Source of the DNA: Azospirillum melinis
GTDB taxonomy: Bacteria > Pseudomonadota > Alphaproteobacteria > Azospirillales > Azospirillaceae
NCBI RefSeq assembly: GCF_013340935.1
Contig: NZ_WHOS01000007.1
Span: forward strand, 1-64,000
Direction of reading: 5' to 3'
Length of the DNA stretch: 64,000 nucleotides
The notes below the pieces were generated by a model. The model was not told the origin of the DNA and made no database searches. It worked only from the letters and a program-made list of their open reading frames with translations. How positions within the stretch are numbered: the stretch's first letter is position 1; the number at the start of each line of letters is the position of its first letter. A program made the translations under genes and the position numbers. Shown here in pieces: positions 42,649-51,299 of this stretch.

Positions 42649-43826
42649 CGCGCCCCCCTCGCCGCCAGCCGGCGGTTGTACAGGTTCATCGCCGCCGAGA
42701 CCGCGAGATTCACCGTCAGATAGGCGCCCATCATGATCGCCATGGTTTCCAGCACCTGGCCCGTCTGGTTGGCGCTGGTGTTGATGACGCTGACCAGATC
42801 GGGGAAGCCGATCGCGACGGCGAGGCTCGAATTCTTGGTCAGGTTGAGATAGCTGGAGGTCAGCAGCGGCACGATCACCCGCATGGCCTGGGGCAGAACC
42901 ACCAGCCGCATGATCCGGCGGCGCGGCAGGCCCAGCGCGCGCGCCGCCTCCCACTGCCCGGCCGGCACCGCCTGGATGCCGCTGCGCACGATCTCCGCGA
43001 TCATCGCCGCGGCGTTGACGACCAACCCGACCAGCAGGGCGGAGAATTCCGGGGACACCGTCGTCCCGCCGCTGAAATTGAAACCGGCCAGTTCGGGAAC
43101 CTCGACCTGCAACGGCACGCCCGATGCCAGCAGCAGTGCCGCGGGCAGGCCGCATGCGACCGCCGCGACCGACACTCCGGACAGCGCATCCCGCAGCCAG
43201 AAGCGCCGGCGCAGCACGGTCCCGGCAAGGGCGAGCGCCAGCGCAAGGGCGATGGCCGCCAGCAGCCATCCGCCCGCCCGCCCGTCGGCGAAGGCCGGCA
43301 GCTGGATGCCGCGGTTGCACAGGAAGATGCCCGGCAGCGGGTTCAGCGCCTGGCGCGGGGCCGGCAACGCCTGGAAGGTGGCGCTCCAGAAGAAGAGTTG
43401 CAGCAGCAGCGGCGTGCTGCGGACCAGCTCGACATAGCCTTGCACCAGCCCCGAGAGCAGCGCGTTGCCGGACAGCCGCGCCACCCCCAGCAGCACGCCG
43501 AGGACGGTGGCGATCAGGCAACCGGTCACCGCGACCTTGACGGTGTTCAGCAGCCCGACCAGCAGGGCCAGCGCGTAGCTGTCCTGCGGCCGGTAGTCGA
43601 GCAGCGCCTCCCCGATCTCGAAGCCCGCCGGACGGCCGAGGAAGGCGAAGCCCGGCGTGATGCCGAAGCGCTCCATGTTCGCCAGCGTGTTGGAGCCGAG
43701 CAGGAAGCCGCCCAGCAACACCAGCGCCAGGATCGCCGCCTGAAGGCCGCTACGGCCACCCCACCAGAGGGTGACCGCGGCGACCGGACCGGAGCGCAGG
43801 GCGCCGGACGGCGCGGGGCTGCTCAC
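42645..43826 (-). CDS. aapQ: General L-amino acid ABC transporter permease, AapQ-like
   Basis: 393 aa from a GTG whose bases overlap the stop of aapJ (GTGA). Markers: LLVGLLNTVKVAVTGCLIATVLGVLLGVARLSGN, YVELVRSTPLLLQLFFW, a long central insert with CNRGIQLP, and the EAA loop GQWEAARALGLPRRRIMRLVVLPQAMR. The GTG is preferred because sequence further upstream in this frame overlaps the binding protein gene. Partner of AapM. Confidence 0.9.
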   Translation of the reverse strand: MSSPAPSGALRSGPVAAVTLWWGGRSGLQAAILALVLLGGFLLGSNTLANMERFGITPGFAFLGRPAGFEIGEALLDYRPQDSYALALLVGLLNTVKVAVTGCLIATVLGVLLGVARLSGNALLSGLVQGYVELVRSTPLLLQLFFWSATFQALPAPRQALNPLPGIFLCNRGIQLPAFADGRAGGWLLAAIALALALALAGTVLRRRFWLRDALSGVSVAAVACGLPAALLLASGVPLQVEVPELAGFNFSGGTTVSPEFSALLVGLVVNAAAMIAEIVRSGIQAVPAGQWEAARALGLPRRRIMRLVVLPQAMRVIVPLLTSSYLNLTKNSSLAVAIGFPDLVSVINTSANQTGQVLETMAIMMGAYLTVNLAVSAAMNLYNRRLAARGAR

Positions 43827-44893
43827 CGGAAGGGCGGGGCGTAGAGCAGGCCGCCCTGGGTCCACAGCTTGTTGAAGCCGCGGTCCAGCCCAACCTTGGT
43901 CGCCGGCCCGACGTTGCGGTCGAAGATCTCGCCGTAATTGCCCACGGTCTTGACGATGGTGTAGGCGAATTTCGGGTCGAGCTTGGCCGCTTCGCCCAGG
44001 CTGGGATCGACGCCCAGGAAACGGCGGACCGTCGGATCGGCGCTGGTCAGGAAGCTGTCGATGTTGGCCTGGGTGATGCCCAGCTCCTCCGCCTGGATGG
44101 TGGCGTAGACCGCCCAGTTGACGATCTCCAGCCACTGGTCGTCGCCGTAGCGGATGGCAGGGGCCAGCGGTTCCTTCGAGATGCGTTCGGGCAGCAGGAC
44201 GTAATCGTCGGGCTTGGGCAGCTGGGTGCGGGTGATCGCCAGATCGGAGGCGTCCTGGGTCAGCACGTCGCAGCGGCCGCTGGAGAAGGCCTTCTGGTTC
44301 TCGGCGGTTTCCTCGATCACCACCGGCTTGAAGGCGATCTTGTTCTGCCGGAAAAAGTCGGTGATGTTCAGCTCGCCGGTGGTGCCGGTCTGGACGCAGA
44401 CGGTGGCGCCGTTCAGATCCTTGCCCTTGCTCACCCCCAGCTTCTTCGGCACCAGCAGGCCCTGGCCGTCATAGAAGACCACCGGGCCGAAATGGAAGCC
44501 CAGCTTGGTGGCGCGGGTGAAGGTCTGGGTCACGCCGGAGAGCAGGATGTCGAACTCGCCCGATTGCAGGGCCGGCAGGCGCTGCTGCGGCGAGGAGGAG
44601 ACGAACTGCACCTTGTCCGGGTCGTTGAACACGGCGATGGACAGCGCCCGTCCGAAATCGACGAAGAAGCCCTGCCAGCGGCCGTTGCTGTCGGGGGCGA
44701 AAAAGCCCGGCTGGGTGCCGACTCCGACCTTGATGCTGCCGCGCGCCTTGATCGCGTCCAGCGTCGGACCGGCCTTGGCGGCGCCGGTCAGGGCGAGGCC
44801 GATGGCGAGACTGAGAGCGCCGGCGATCAGAAAGCGCGGCGACAGGCCGCTTCGGGAGGACGGACGCGAAGGAGCCTGCGAGGGAGTGCGCAT
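43823..44893 (-). CDS. aapJ: General L-amino acid ABC transporter substrate-binding protein, AapJ-like
   Basis: 356 aa from the ATG with GGGAAA upstream; a TTG five codons earlier is less likely. A cationic N-terminus and hydrophobic core ending AAKA give a Sec signal. The mature protein begins LDAIKARGSIKVGVGTQPGFF and contains NGATVCVQTGTTGELN and ENQKAFSSGRCDVLTQDASDLA, classic for AapJ/BztA. The operon aapJQM lacks its ATPase, so it may borrow one encoded elsewhere. Its promoter region carries a TTCCCTA-N9-TAGGGAA dyad 130 bases upstream. Confidence 0.92.
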   Translation of the reverse strand: MRTPSQAPSRPSSRSGLSPRFLIAGALSLAIGLALTGAAKAGPTLDAIKARGSIKVGVGTQPGFFAPDSNGRWQGFFVDFGRALSIAVFNDPDKVQFVSSSPQQRLPALQSGEFDILLSGVTQTFTRATKLGFHFGPVVFYDGQGLLVPKKLGVSKGKDLNGATVCVQTGTTGELNITDFFRQNKIAFKPVVIEETAENQKAFSSGRCDVLTQDASDLAITRTQLPKPDDYVLLPERISKEPLAPAIRYGDDQWLEIVNWAVYATIQAEELGITQANIDSFLTSADPTVRRFLGVDPSLGEAAKLDPKFAYTIVKTVGNYGEIFDRNVGPATKVGLDRGFNKLWTQGGLLYAPPFR

Positions 44894-45264
44894 GGTGGTT
44901 TCCCGCAATGAGTTTGTTGTTTTGTGAAAGACGCGGAGCGCCGCAGTGAAAAGGCGCCCGACCTGCCGGACCCGTTTGCGGACCGGCGGTTGGCGGGCAG
45001 CCGCGAAGGGGCAGCGCTTATTCCCTAATTAGCAGATAGGGAAATTCGCCTGTCAATGGCTTTGTGAAAATCTATAAATTAACTTCATTAAATTGTTGAT
45101 TACGAATTTTCCCGGCCCATAAATCCACAATTTCTGTAGACAATAAGAGTCTTCCGCGTAATGATCGGATGTGAAACCGGGAGGCCGCCCGGAGTTCCGT
45201 GACCCCGGCGGCCGTGCCAAGCCTCAAGCCCTAACCTCCCAAGTCATTGTACTGGAACGCTATC
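44894..45264. other. AT-rich divergent intergenic region between aapJ and the oxygenase operon
   Basis: About 370 bases; GC falls sharply between about 45020 and 45160. It contains the dyad at 45021-45043 and otherwise no recognisable gene, RNA or terminator. Promoters for both aapJ and the plus-strand genes are expected here. Confidence 0.65.
45021..45043. promoter_or_regulatory. Inverted repeat TTCCCTA-N9-TAGGGAA upstream of aapJ
   Basis: Perfect 7-base arms with a 9-base gap. Each arm is a one-base variant of the TTCCTA/TAGGAA element found at other promoters in the window, here arranged as a full dyad. This makes it the best candidate for the complete binding site of the shared regulator. 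Confidence 0.5.
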
Positions 45265-45456
45265 ATGGCCAATCCTCAGACCGCCCGCCGGGCCTCCGCC
45301 TCCGCAGCGTCCGAACAGACCATGGTCTGGATCCCGCTTCCGGAAGCCATGGGGATGTGTGCCGTGAATGACGGGCTGTCGCCGCAGGCACCGGTCAGCC
45401 GGCTCTGGGCGCAGATGCGCGGCACCTGGCTGAAGGCGCGCAGCCGCACCGACTGA
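45265..45456 (+). CDS. Small hypothetical protein
   Basis: 63 aa, starting MANPQTARRASASAA. A GGAA site lies about 9 bases upstream. The composition switches from AT-rich intergenic DNA to the local high-GC coding bias exactly over this frame, which supports a real gene. It has a Trp/Met-containing centre (MVWIPLPEAMGMC) and a basic C-terminus (MRGTWLKARSRTD). No family is recognised and there is no membrane segment. It precedes the oxygenase gene by about 90 bases in the same direction and may be a leader peptide or small partner. Confidence 0.45.
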   Translation: MANPQTARRASASAASEQTMVWIPLPEAMGMCAVNDGLSPQAPVSRLWAQMRGTWLKARSRTD

Positions 45457-45545
45457 GCGGCCGCACCCGCTTCTACAAAATCCGATTTCACATGTCGCTG
45501 CACGAAGCGGGCGTTCCCGAACGCATGTCCGCAAAGGAGAGTCCT

Positions 45546-46607
45546 GTGACCGCGCTTCCCTCTTCGGCCGAGCGGCCGCCGCTGCCGTTTCTCGATCTCG
45601 CCCGCCTGGATGGCGCTGCTGCGGACCGCGCCCTGTTCCTGTCGGAGCTGCGGGCGGCGATCCGCCGCTTCGGCGCCTTCTATGTGACCGGCCATGGGGT
45701 CGATCCGGCCTTCATCGACTCCGTCTTCGACCTGTCGCGCGGCTTCTTCGCCCTGCCGGAGCAGGACAAGCTGTCCATCGAGATGGTCAACTCGCCCCAT
45801 TTCCGCGGCTATACCCGCGCCGGCTGGGAGCGCACGCGCGGTCTGGCCGATTGGCGCGAGCAGCTGGATGTCGGTGCGGAACGGCCGGCCTTGCCCCAAG
45901 GTCCGGACCAGCCGCCCTGGGTCCGCCTGCAGGGCCCCAACCAGTGGCCGGAGACCCTGCCGGAGTTGCGCCCGGCGGTCCTGCGCCTCCAGGACCACCT
46001 GACCGCGGTGTCGCGGCGCATCCTGTCGACGGTGGCGGTGGCCCTGCGCCTGCCGGAAGATGCCTTCGATCCGATCCTGACCGACCAGCCGACGCAGCTC
46101 GTCAAGCTGATCCGCTATCCGGGCCATGACGCGGTTCCCGCCGACGATGCCCCCGCCGATGATGCCGGAGGGCAGGGCGTCGGGCCGCACAAGGACAGCG
46201 GCCTGCTGACGCTGGTTCTCCAGCACCGCCAGAGCGGTTTGCAGATCGAAACCGATGGCGGCTGGGCCGATGTGCCGCCGGTCCCCGGCACCTTCGTCGT
46301 CAATGCCGGCGAATTGCTGGAACTGGCGACCGACGGCTATTTCCGCGCCGCCGTGCACCGGGTGGTGACGCCGCCGGCGGGGGTGGACCGGCTGTCGACC
46401 GCCTTCTTCCTGGGGGCCGGCCTGGATGTCCGGGTGCCGGTGCTGCCGCTGCCGGACGATCTCGCCGCCGAAGCGCGAGGTCCCGAGCGCGACCCGCTGA
46501 ACCCGCTCTACAGCTCGGTCGGGGAAAACACGCTGAAAAGCCGCCTGCGCTCCCACCCCGACGTGGCCCGCCGCCATTACGCCGATCTGGTCGGCGCCTC
46601 CGCCTGA
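45546..46607 (+). CDS. 2-oxoglutarate/Fe(II)-dependent dioxygenase, isopenicillin N synthase-like
   Basis: 353 aa from a GTG with AAAGGAG at ideal spacing; in-frame ATGs at 45492 and 45525 would lengthen it by up to 18 residues but have weaker sites. The N-terminal DIOX_N part reads IRRFGAFYVTGHGVDPAFIDSVF. The metal ligands are His and Asp in GPHKDSGLLTLVLQ and the distal His in FRAAVHRVV, with the co-substrate Arg in DRLSTAFF. Between them is an Ala/Asp repeat (PADDAPADDA). Cytoplasmic. It is followed by metY after a 40-base gap, so a role in oxidising a sulfur compound, as TauD does, is possible, though this is not the TauD family. Confidence 0.88.
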   Translation: MTALPSSAERPPLPFLDLARLDGAAADRALFLSELRAAIRRFGAFYVTGHGVDPAFIDSVFDLSRGFFALPEQDKLSIEMVNSPHFRGYTRAGWERTRGLADWREQLDVGAERPALPQGPDQPPWVRLQGPNQWPETLPELRPAVLRLQDHLTAVSRRILSTVAVALRLPEDAFDPILTDQPTQLVKLIRYPGHDAVPADDAPADDAGGQGVGPHKDSGLLTLVLQHRQSGLQIETDGGWADVPPVPGTFVVNAGELLELATDGYFRAAVHRVVTPPAGVDRLSTAFFLGAGLDVRVPVLPLPDDLAAEARGPERDPLNPLYSSVGENTLKSRLRSHPDVARRHYADLVGASA

Positions 46608-46647
46608 CCGGCACCGACAGCAAGAACCGAGAAAGAGGAACCGCCCG

Positions 46648-47943
46648 ATGACCGACCGCAAGCCGCATTTCGAAACCCTGGCCGTCCATGGCGGCGCCTT
46701 CCGCGCCGATCCCGTCACCGGATCCGTCGCCGTGCCGATCCACCAGACGACCTCCTACCAGTTCCAGGACACCGCCCATGCCGAGCGCCTCTTCGCGCTT
46801 CAGGAACTGGGCCACATCTATACCCGCGTCACCAACCCGACGGTCGAGGTGCTGGAACAGCGGCTCGCCGTGCTGGAAGGCGGTGCGGCGGCGGTGGCGG
46901 TCGCGTCCGGACAGGCGGCATCCTTCTATTCGGTGCTGAATCTGGCGCAGGCCGGCGACAACATCGTCACCTCCACCGATCTCTATGGCGGAACCTGGAA
47001 CCTGTTCGCGAACACGCTGAAGCAGATCGGCATCGAGGCGCGCTTCGTCGATCCGGCCGACCCGGAGAATTTCCGCCGCGCCACCGACGACCGCACCCGC
47101 GCCTATTATGCGGAGACGCTGCCGAACCCGAAGCTGAACGTCTTCCCGATCCGCGAGGTCGCCGACATCGGCCTCGAACTGGGCGTGCCGCTGATCGTCG
47201 ACAACACCGCGGCACCGCTGACCGTGCGGCCCTTCGACCATGGCGCGGCGGTGACGATCTATTCGGCGACCAAATACATCGGCGGCCACGGCACCACCAT
47301 CGGCGGCGTGCTGATCGACGGCGGCACCTTCCCGTGGGAGGCGCATGCCGCCCGTTTCCCGTTGCTGACCCAGCCCGACCCTAGCTATCACGGTGCGATC
47401 TGGACGGAGGCGGCCAAACCGCTCGGCCCCATCGCCTATGCGCTGCGTGCCCGCGTCACCCTGCTGCGCGACATCGGTGCCGCCCTCAGCCCGCAATCGG
47501 CCTTCCAGCTGATCCAGGGGCTGGAGACGCTGCCGTTGCGCATCCGCCAGCACAACGTCAACGCCGGCATCGTCGCGAACTATTTGAAGACGCATGCCAA
47601 GGTGACGTCGGTCATCTTCCCCGGCCTGCAGGAGGGCGAGGCGCGGCGGCGCGCCGACACCTACCTGAAGGGCGGCTATGGCGGGCTGGTCGGCTTCGAA
47701 CTGGCCGGCGGGGCTGAGGCGGGGCGGCGCTTCATCGACGCGCTGAAGCTGTTCTACCACGTCGCCAACATCGGCGACGCCCGGTCGCTGGCGATCCATC
47801 CCGCCACCACCACCCACTCCCAGCTGTCGCCGGAAGACCAGATCGCCACCGGCGTCACCCCCGGCTATGTCCGCTTGTCGGTCGGCATCGAGCATCCCGA
47901 CGACATCATTGCCGACCTGGAGCAGGCACTGGCCGAGGCGTAA
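46648..47943 (+). CDS. metY: O-acetylhomoserine sulfhydrylase (MetY-type Cys/Met metabolism PLP enzyme)
   Basis: 431 aa, typical MetY length. The PLP lysine lies in YSATKYIGGHGTTIGG near residue 210; FETLAVHGG, TTSYQFQDTAHAERLF, YTRVTNPTVEVLEQRLAVLEGG and C-terminal VRLSVGIEHPDDIIADLEQAL are all family marks. It makes homocysteine from O-acetylhomoserine and sulfide, or methionine from methanethiol, and so fits the sulfur theme of the window. GAGAAAGAGG lies upstream of the ATG. A strong terminator follows at 48009-48052. Confidence 0.92.
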   Translation: MTDRKPHFETLAVHGGAFRADPVTGSVAVPIHQTTSYQFQDTAHAERLFALQELGHIYTRVTNPTVEVLEQRLAVLEGGAAAVAVASGQAASFYSVLNLAQAGDNIVTSTDLYGGTWNLFANTLKQIGIEARFVDPADPENFRRATDDRTRAYYAETLPNPKLNVFPIREVADIGLELGVPLIVDNTAAPLTVRPFDHGAAVTIYSATKYIGGHGTTIGGVLIDGGTFPWEAHAARFPLLTQPDPSYHGAIWTEAAKPLGPIAYALRARVTLLRDIGAALSPQSAFQLIQGLETLPLRIRQHNVNAGIVANYLKTHAKVTSVIFPGLQEGEARRRADTYLKGGYGGLVGFELAGGAEAGRRFIDALKLFYHVANIGDARSLAIHPATTTHSQLSPEDQIATGVTPGYVRLSVGIEHPDDIIADLEQALAEA

Positions 47944-48008
47944 GGCCCATCGTCCCTCGCCCATAGTCCAGCGGTAGCGGTCTCTCGCGGTTCAGAGTCT
48001 CACTGCGC

Positions 48009-48052
48009 GGCCGGCACCATCCCCTCGGCGGGAGGTGCTGGCCGAAATTTTT
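48009..48052 (+). terminator. Rho-independent terminator after metY
   Basis: GGCCGGCACC pairs with GGTGCTGGCC (9 of 10 positions, with a further CCC/GGG inner stem), followed within a few bases by AATTTTT. It lies 65 bases after the metY stop and ends the oxygenase-metY unit before the next operon. Confidence 0.75.
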
Positions 48053-48059
48053 CACAGAT

Positions 48060-48101
48060 GTGCATATTTTGGTATGCGCACTATCTCTAGTGTGTAAGTA
48101 T
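48060..48101 (+). promoter_or_regulatory. Promoter region of the flavoprotein/Tau-type operon
   Basis: Contains an imperfect dyad GTGCATA...TATGCGCAC (48060-48081) and then TAAGTATGAT, an 11-base match (AAGTATGATTT, 48096-48106) to the element upstream of the peptide-type importer at 3671-3683. TCTCTA lies at the same 5-base spacing as TTCCTA there. TATGAT may be a -10 box. Tentative. Confidence 0.35.
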
Positions 48102-48203
48102 GATTTCAGGAAGAAAGAGCGACCGAAAGCAGTAATAGAAAGCTGTTTCGGAATCGCCGATTCGCTCAATCCGCATGATCGACAGTCCCGGAGGGTTTTT
48201 CCG

Positions 48204-49880
48204 ATGGCCAACGTGCCCGGCGCTCCTGTCAGTTCATCCGCCGCATCCCTCGACCTTGAGACCGATGTCCTGATACTGGGGGGCGGTCCCGCCGGCACCT
48301 GGGCCGCCATCGCCGCTGCAACCGGCGGTGCCCGCACCATTCTGGCCGACAAGGGATTCTGCGGCACGTCCGGCGCCACCGCCGCGTCCGGAACCACGCT
48401 GTGGTATGTCGATCCCGATCCGGCCAAGCGCGCTGCGGCCAAGGCATCGCGCGAAGGGCTGGGCGGCCATCTTGCCGACCATGGCTGGATGGACCGCGTG
48501 CTCGACCGCACCCATGCGGCGGTCGGCCAGCTCGCCGACTGGGGCTATCCCTTTCCACGCGATGCGGACGGGCGTGAGCGCCGCGTGTCGGTGCAGGGGC
48601 CGGAATATATGCGGCTGATGCGCCGCCGGGTGAAACAGGCAGGCGTGACGATCCTCGACCATTGCCCGGCGCTGGAGCTGCTGGTCGACGACAGCGGCGC
48701 CGTGGCCGGCGCCGTCGGCTTGCAGCGGCAAAAGGGCGGGCGCTGGACCGTGCGGGCGAAGGCGGTGGTCATCGCCACCGGCGGCTGCGCCTTCCTCAGC
48801 AAGGCGCTGGGCTGCAACGTGCTGACCGGTGACGGCCTGCTGATGGCGGCGGAGGCCGGGGCCGATCTGTCGGGGATGGAGTTCTCCAACGCCTACGCCA
48901 TCGCCCCGGCCTTCGGCTCGGTGACCAAGACGCTGCTCTACCAGTGGGCCAGCTTCACCCGTGCCGACGGCGAAGCCATTCCGGGGGCGGCCTCCAAGGG
49001 CGGCCGCTCCGTCATCGCACGCGTGCTGACGACCGAACCGGTCTATGCCCGCCTCGACCGGGCCGAACCGGAACTGTGGGCGGCGATGCGTCAGGCCCAG
49101 CCGAACTTCTTCCTGCCTTTCGACCGCGCCGGCATCGACCCCTTCACCCAGCGTTTCCCGGTGACCCTGCGGCTGGAGGGCACGGTGCGCGGCACCGGCG
49201 GCCTGCGGCTGGTGGACGGGACCTGCGCCACCGCTGTCCCCGGACTTTTCGCCGCCGGCGACGCCGCGACGCGCGAGCCGATCTGCGGCGGCTTCACCGG
49301 CGGCGGCAGCCACAACGCCGCCTGGGCGATGTCGACCGGCCATTGGGCAGGTCTCGGGGCTGCCGATCATGCCCGCGCCTTGGGGGTCCGCGCCCTGGGA
49401 AATGGAACCCGCACCCTGCGGCGGGCGGGCGGTGCCGGATTGCAGGACAGGCCACGGGGCGGACATGGTGCTGCGGTCGATGCCGGCACTCTGACCCGTG
49501 CCGTCCAGGCCGAGGTGTTCCCCTACGACCTCAATTACTTCCGTACGGAGGAGGGGCTGACCGGCTCCCTCGGCCGGCTGGACCGGCTGTGGGCCGATGC
49601 CGCCGGGGCCATGCCGGCCTCCGCCGACACAGTCCTGCGCGTGCGGGAAGCGGCGGCGATGCTGGCGACCGCCCGCTGGATGTACCGTTCGGCGCTGGCC
49701 CGCACGGAATCGCGCGGCATGCATCGCCGCATCGACCATGCCGCCCTCGACCCGGCCCAGCGGCATCTGCTGACGGTCGGCGGCCTGGACGAGGTGCATG
49801 TCTCGACCCGCCCGGCGCCGGTCCGCGCGGATCCGGTCCGCCTGGATCGGGCCGAGGCCGGCCGGGAGTTGGCCGCATGA
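48204..49880 (+). CDS. FAD-dependent oxidoreductase, AprA/fumarate-reductase flavoprotein-like
   Basis: 558 aa from an ATG with GGAGG 9 bases upstream. The N-terminal Rossmann motif is ILGGGPAGTWAAIAAATGGARTILADKG, followed by FCGTSGATAASG; the C-terminal FAD contact is VPGLFAAGDAATREPICGGFTGGGSHN. This is the succinate dehydrogenase/fumarate reductase/APS reductase alpha fold. Its stop overlaps a two-cluster ferredoxin gene (ATGA), the same pairing as in AprAB. Instead of a sulfate reduction cluster it heads an operon with a TauABC-type importer. It probably oxidises or reduces the imported organosulfur compound or its product. Real APS reductase activity is doubtful, as no sat or dsr gene is present. 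Confidence 0.85.
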   Translation: MANVPGAPVSSSAASLDLETDVLILGGGPAGTWAAIAAATGGARTILADKGFCGTSGATAASGTTLWYVDPDPAKRAAAKASREGLGGHLADHGWMDRVLDRTHAAVGQLADWGYPFPRDADGRERRVSVQGPEYMRLMRRRVKQAGVTILDHCPALELLVDDSGAVAGAVGLQRQKGGRWTVRAKAVVIATGGCAFLSKALGCNVLTGDGLLMAAEAGADLSGMEFSNAYAIAPAFGSVTKTLLYQWASFTRADGEAIPGAASKGGRSVIARVLTTEPVYARLDRAEPELWAAMRQAQPNFFLPFDRAGIDPFTQRFPVTLRLEGTVRGTGGLRLVDGTCATAVPGLFAAGDAATREPICGGFTGGGSHNAAWAMSTGHWAGLGAADHARALGVRALGNGTRTLRRAGGAGLQDRPRGGHGAAVDAGTLTRAVQAEVFPYDLNYFRTEEGLTGSLGRLDRLWADAAGAMPASADTVLRVREAAAMLATARWMYRSALARTESRGMHRRIDHAALDPAQRHLLTVGGLDEVHVSTRPAPVRADPVRLDRAEAGRELAA

Positions 49881-50218
49881 TCGAGCTGATCAGCCCGACC
49901 CGCTGCACCGGCTGCAACATCTGCGTCTCCGTCTGCCCGATGGACGTGTTCCAGCCGACCGGTGGCGGCCGGGCCGAGGGGGCCGCCCCCGTCATCGCCC
50001 GGCAGTCCGACTGCCAGACCTGCTTCCTGTGCGAAGCCCATTGCCCGGACGACGCCCTCTATGTCGCTCCCGATGCCGAAACGGTGACGGGGATCACCGA
50101 GGAAGCGGTCGCCGCCGCCGGCCTGTTCGGCAGCTACCGCCGTGCCATCGGCTGGACTGCCGCCCATCGCGAGAACCGTTCCGCCGACCAGACCTTCCGG
50201 CTGCTGGCGCCCCATTGA
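49877..50218 (+). CDS. 2[4Fe-4S] ferredoxin, AprB-like electron partner
   Basis: 113 aa. Two cluster motifs: CTGCNICVSVCP and CQTCFLCEAHCP, each ligating a cubane cluster. A C-terminal extension of about 35 residues resembles the tail of AprB-like subunits more than a free ferredoxin. It is translationally coupled to the flavoprotein gene, so the two products probably form a heterodimer in which this subunit passes electrons to or from FAD. Confidence 0.88.
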   Translation: MIELISPTRCTGCNICVSVCPMDVFQPTGGGRAEGAAPVIARQSDCQTCFLCEAHCPDDALYVAPDAETVTGITEEAVAAAGLFGSYRRAIGWTAAHRENRSADQTFRLLAPH

Positions 50219-50252
50219 GCGCCCGGCCGCATTCGACAGGAGCCTTTCGATC

Positions 50253-51299
50253 ATGACCGTGTCCGATCCCTCCGGCATTCGCCTGAACCGCCGCCGCCTG
50301 CTGACCGGTGCCGCTGTCACCGCTGGCGCGCTGGCCGCCGGGCCGCTGTGGGCCGGCCGCGCGCAGGCCGCCGCGGCCAAGGCGACGCTGGCCTATGGCA
50401 GCACCGGCTACACCTGGGCGGTGCCCTTCGTCGCCGAGGCCGCCGGCACCTGGGCCGAGGCCGGCTTCGATCTGAGCACCATGGAGTTCGAGAGCGGGCG
50501 CGATTCGATGCAGGCGCTGCTCGCCGGCTCGGCCGACTTCTCCGCCTCGACCGACACGCCGGTGGTGTTCGCGGTGCTGCAGGGGCTGCGGCCGCTGATT
50601 CTGGTGAATTACAGCCGCTATTCGCGCGACATGAAGATCGTCGTCCGCAAGGACGGCGGCATCGATCCGGCCAAGCCGGCCAGCCTGAAGGGGCGCAGGA
50701 TCGCCACCCGCGTCGGCACCTCCGGGCAATATATGCTGGCGAAATATCTGGAATTCGCCGGGCTGGCGCCGGGCGACGTCGAGGTGGTCGACCTCACCCC
50801 GAACAACATGACCTCCGCCCTGGTTCGCGGCGACATCGACGGCTTCGCCTGGAGCAGCCAGTCCGCCGCGGTGGCCGAGCGCCAGTCCGGCGGCAAGACC
50901 GCGGTGATGACCCAGGACGGGCTGGAGAAATTCTTCCAGAGCCACCAGCTGCTGCTGACCACCGAAAAGGTGGTGAAGGAGAAGCCGGAGCTGGTGACCG
51001 GCGCCATCCGGGCGTTGCAGGGGGCGGAACGCCGCATCCTGGCCGACGGCGGCTGGGCCGACCTGATCTCGCGCCGCATCCACACGCCGCCGAAGGAGAT
51101 TCTGGAGGCGACCTCCGAGTTCACCTTCAAGATCGCCTTCGACGACCGCTTCGTCGACGATCTGGTGGCTGAGGCGGAATGGGCCATCGCCACCGGCCTC
51201 GCCAAGCGTCCGGCGGGGGACCTGCGGGCCCTGTTCCGCGGCCTGATCGTCGATTCCCCATTGAAGGCGGTCGCACCCGACCGGGTCACCCTGTCATGA
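50253..51299 (+). CDS. NitT/TauT-type ABC transporter substrate-binding protein
   Basis: 348 aa with AGGAG 10 bases upstream. The N-terminus LNRRRLLTGAAVTAGALAAGP carries a clear twin-arginine signal (NRRRLL plus hydrophobic core) ending near AQAAA. The mature part has the SsuA/TauA-type pattern: YGSTGYTWAVPFVAEAAGTWAEAGFDL, SMQALLAGSADFSASTDTPVVF and ATRVGTSGQYMLAKYLEFAGL. Ligand unknown: sulfonates, nitrate, thiamine precursors and aromatic acids are all carried by this family. The overlap with the ATPase gene (ATGA) defines the transporter. Confidence 0.91.
   Translation: MTVSDPSGIRLNRRRLLTGAAVTAGALAAGPLWAGRAQAAAAKATLAYGSTGYTWAVPFVAEAAGTWAEAGFDLSTMEFESGRDSMQALLAGSADFSASTDTPVVFAVLQGLRPLILVNYSRYSRDMKIVVRKDGGIDPAKPASLKGRRIATRVGTSGQYMLAKYLEFAGLAPGDVEVVDLTPNNMTSALVRGDIDGFAWSSQSAAVAERQSGGKTAVMTQDGLEKFFQSHQLLLTTEKVVKEKPELVTGAIRALQGAERRILADGGWADLISRRIHTPPKEILEATSEFTFKIAFDDRFVDDLVAEAEWAIATGLAKRPAGDLRALFRGLIVDSPLKAVAPDRVTLS

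Noticed and set aside
47961..48003. tRNA-like stretch (TAGTCCAGCGGTAGCG followed by GGTTCAGAGTCTC)
   Set aside because: The D-arm-like and T-arm-like pieces are only about 10 bases apart, with no anticodon stem or acceptor pairing, so it cannot fold as a tRNA.
48204..50218. True APS reductase (AprAB) of dissimilatory sulfur metabolism
   Set aside because: No sat, aprM, qmo, dsr or sox genes are present and the pair is embedded in an importer operon; only the fold and pairing are shared.
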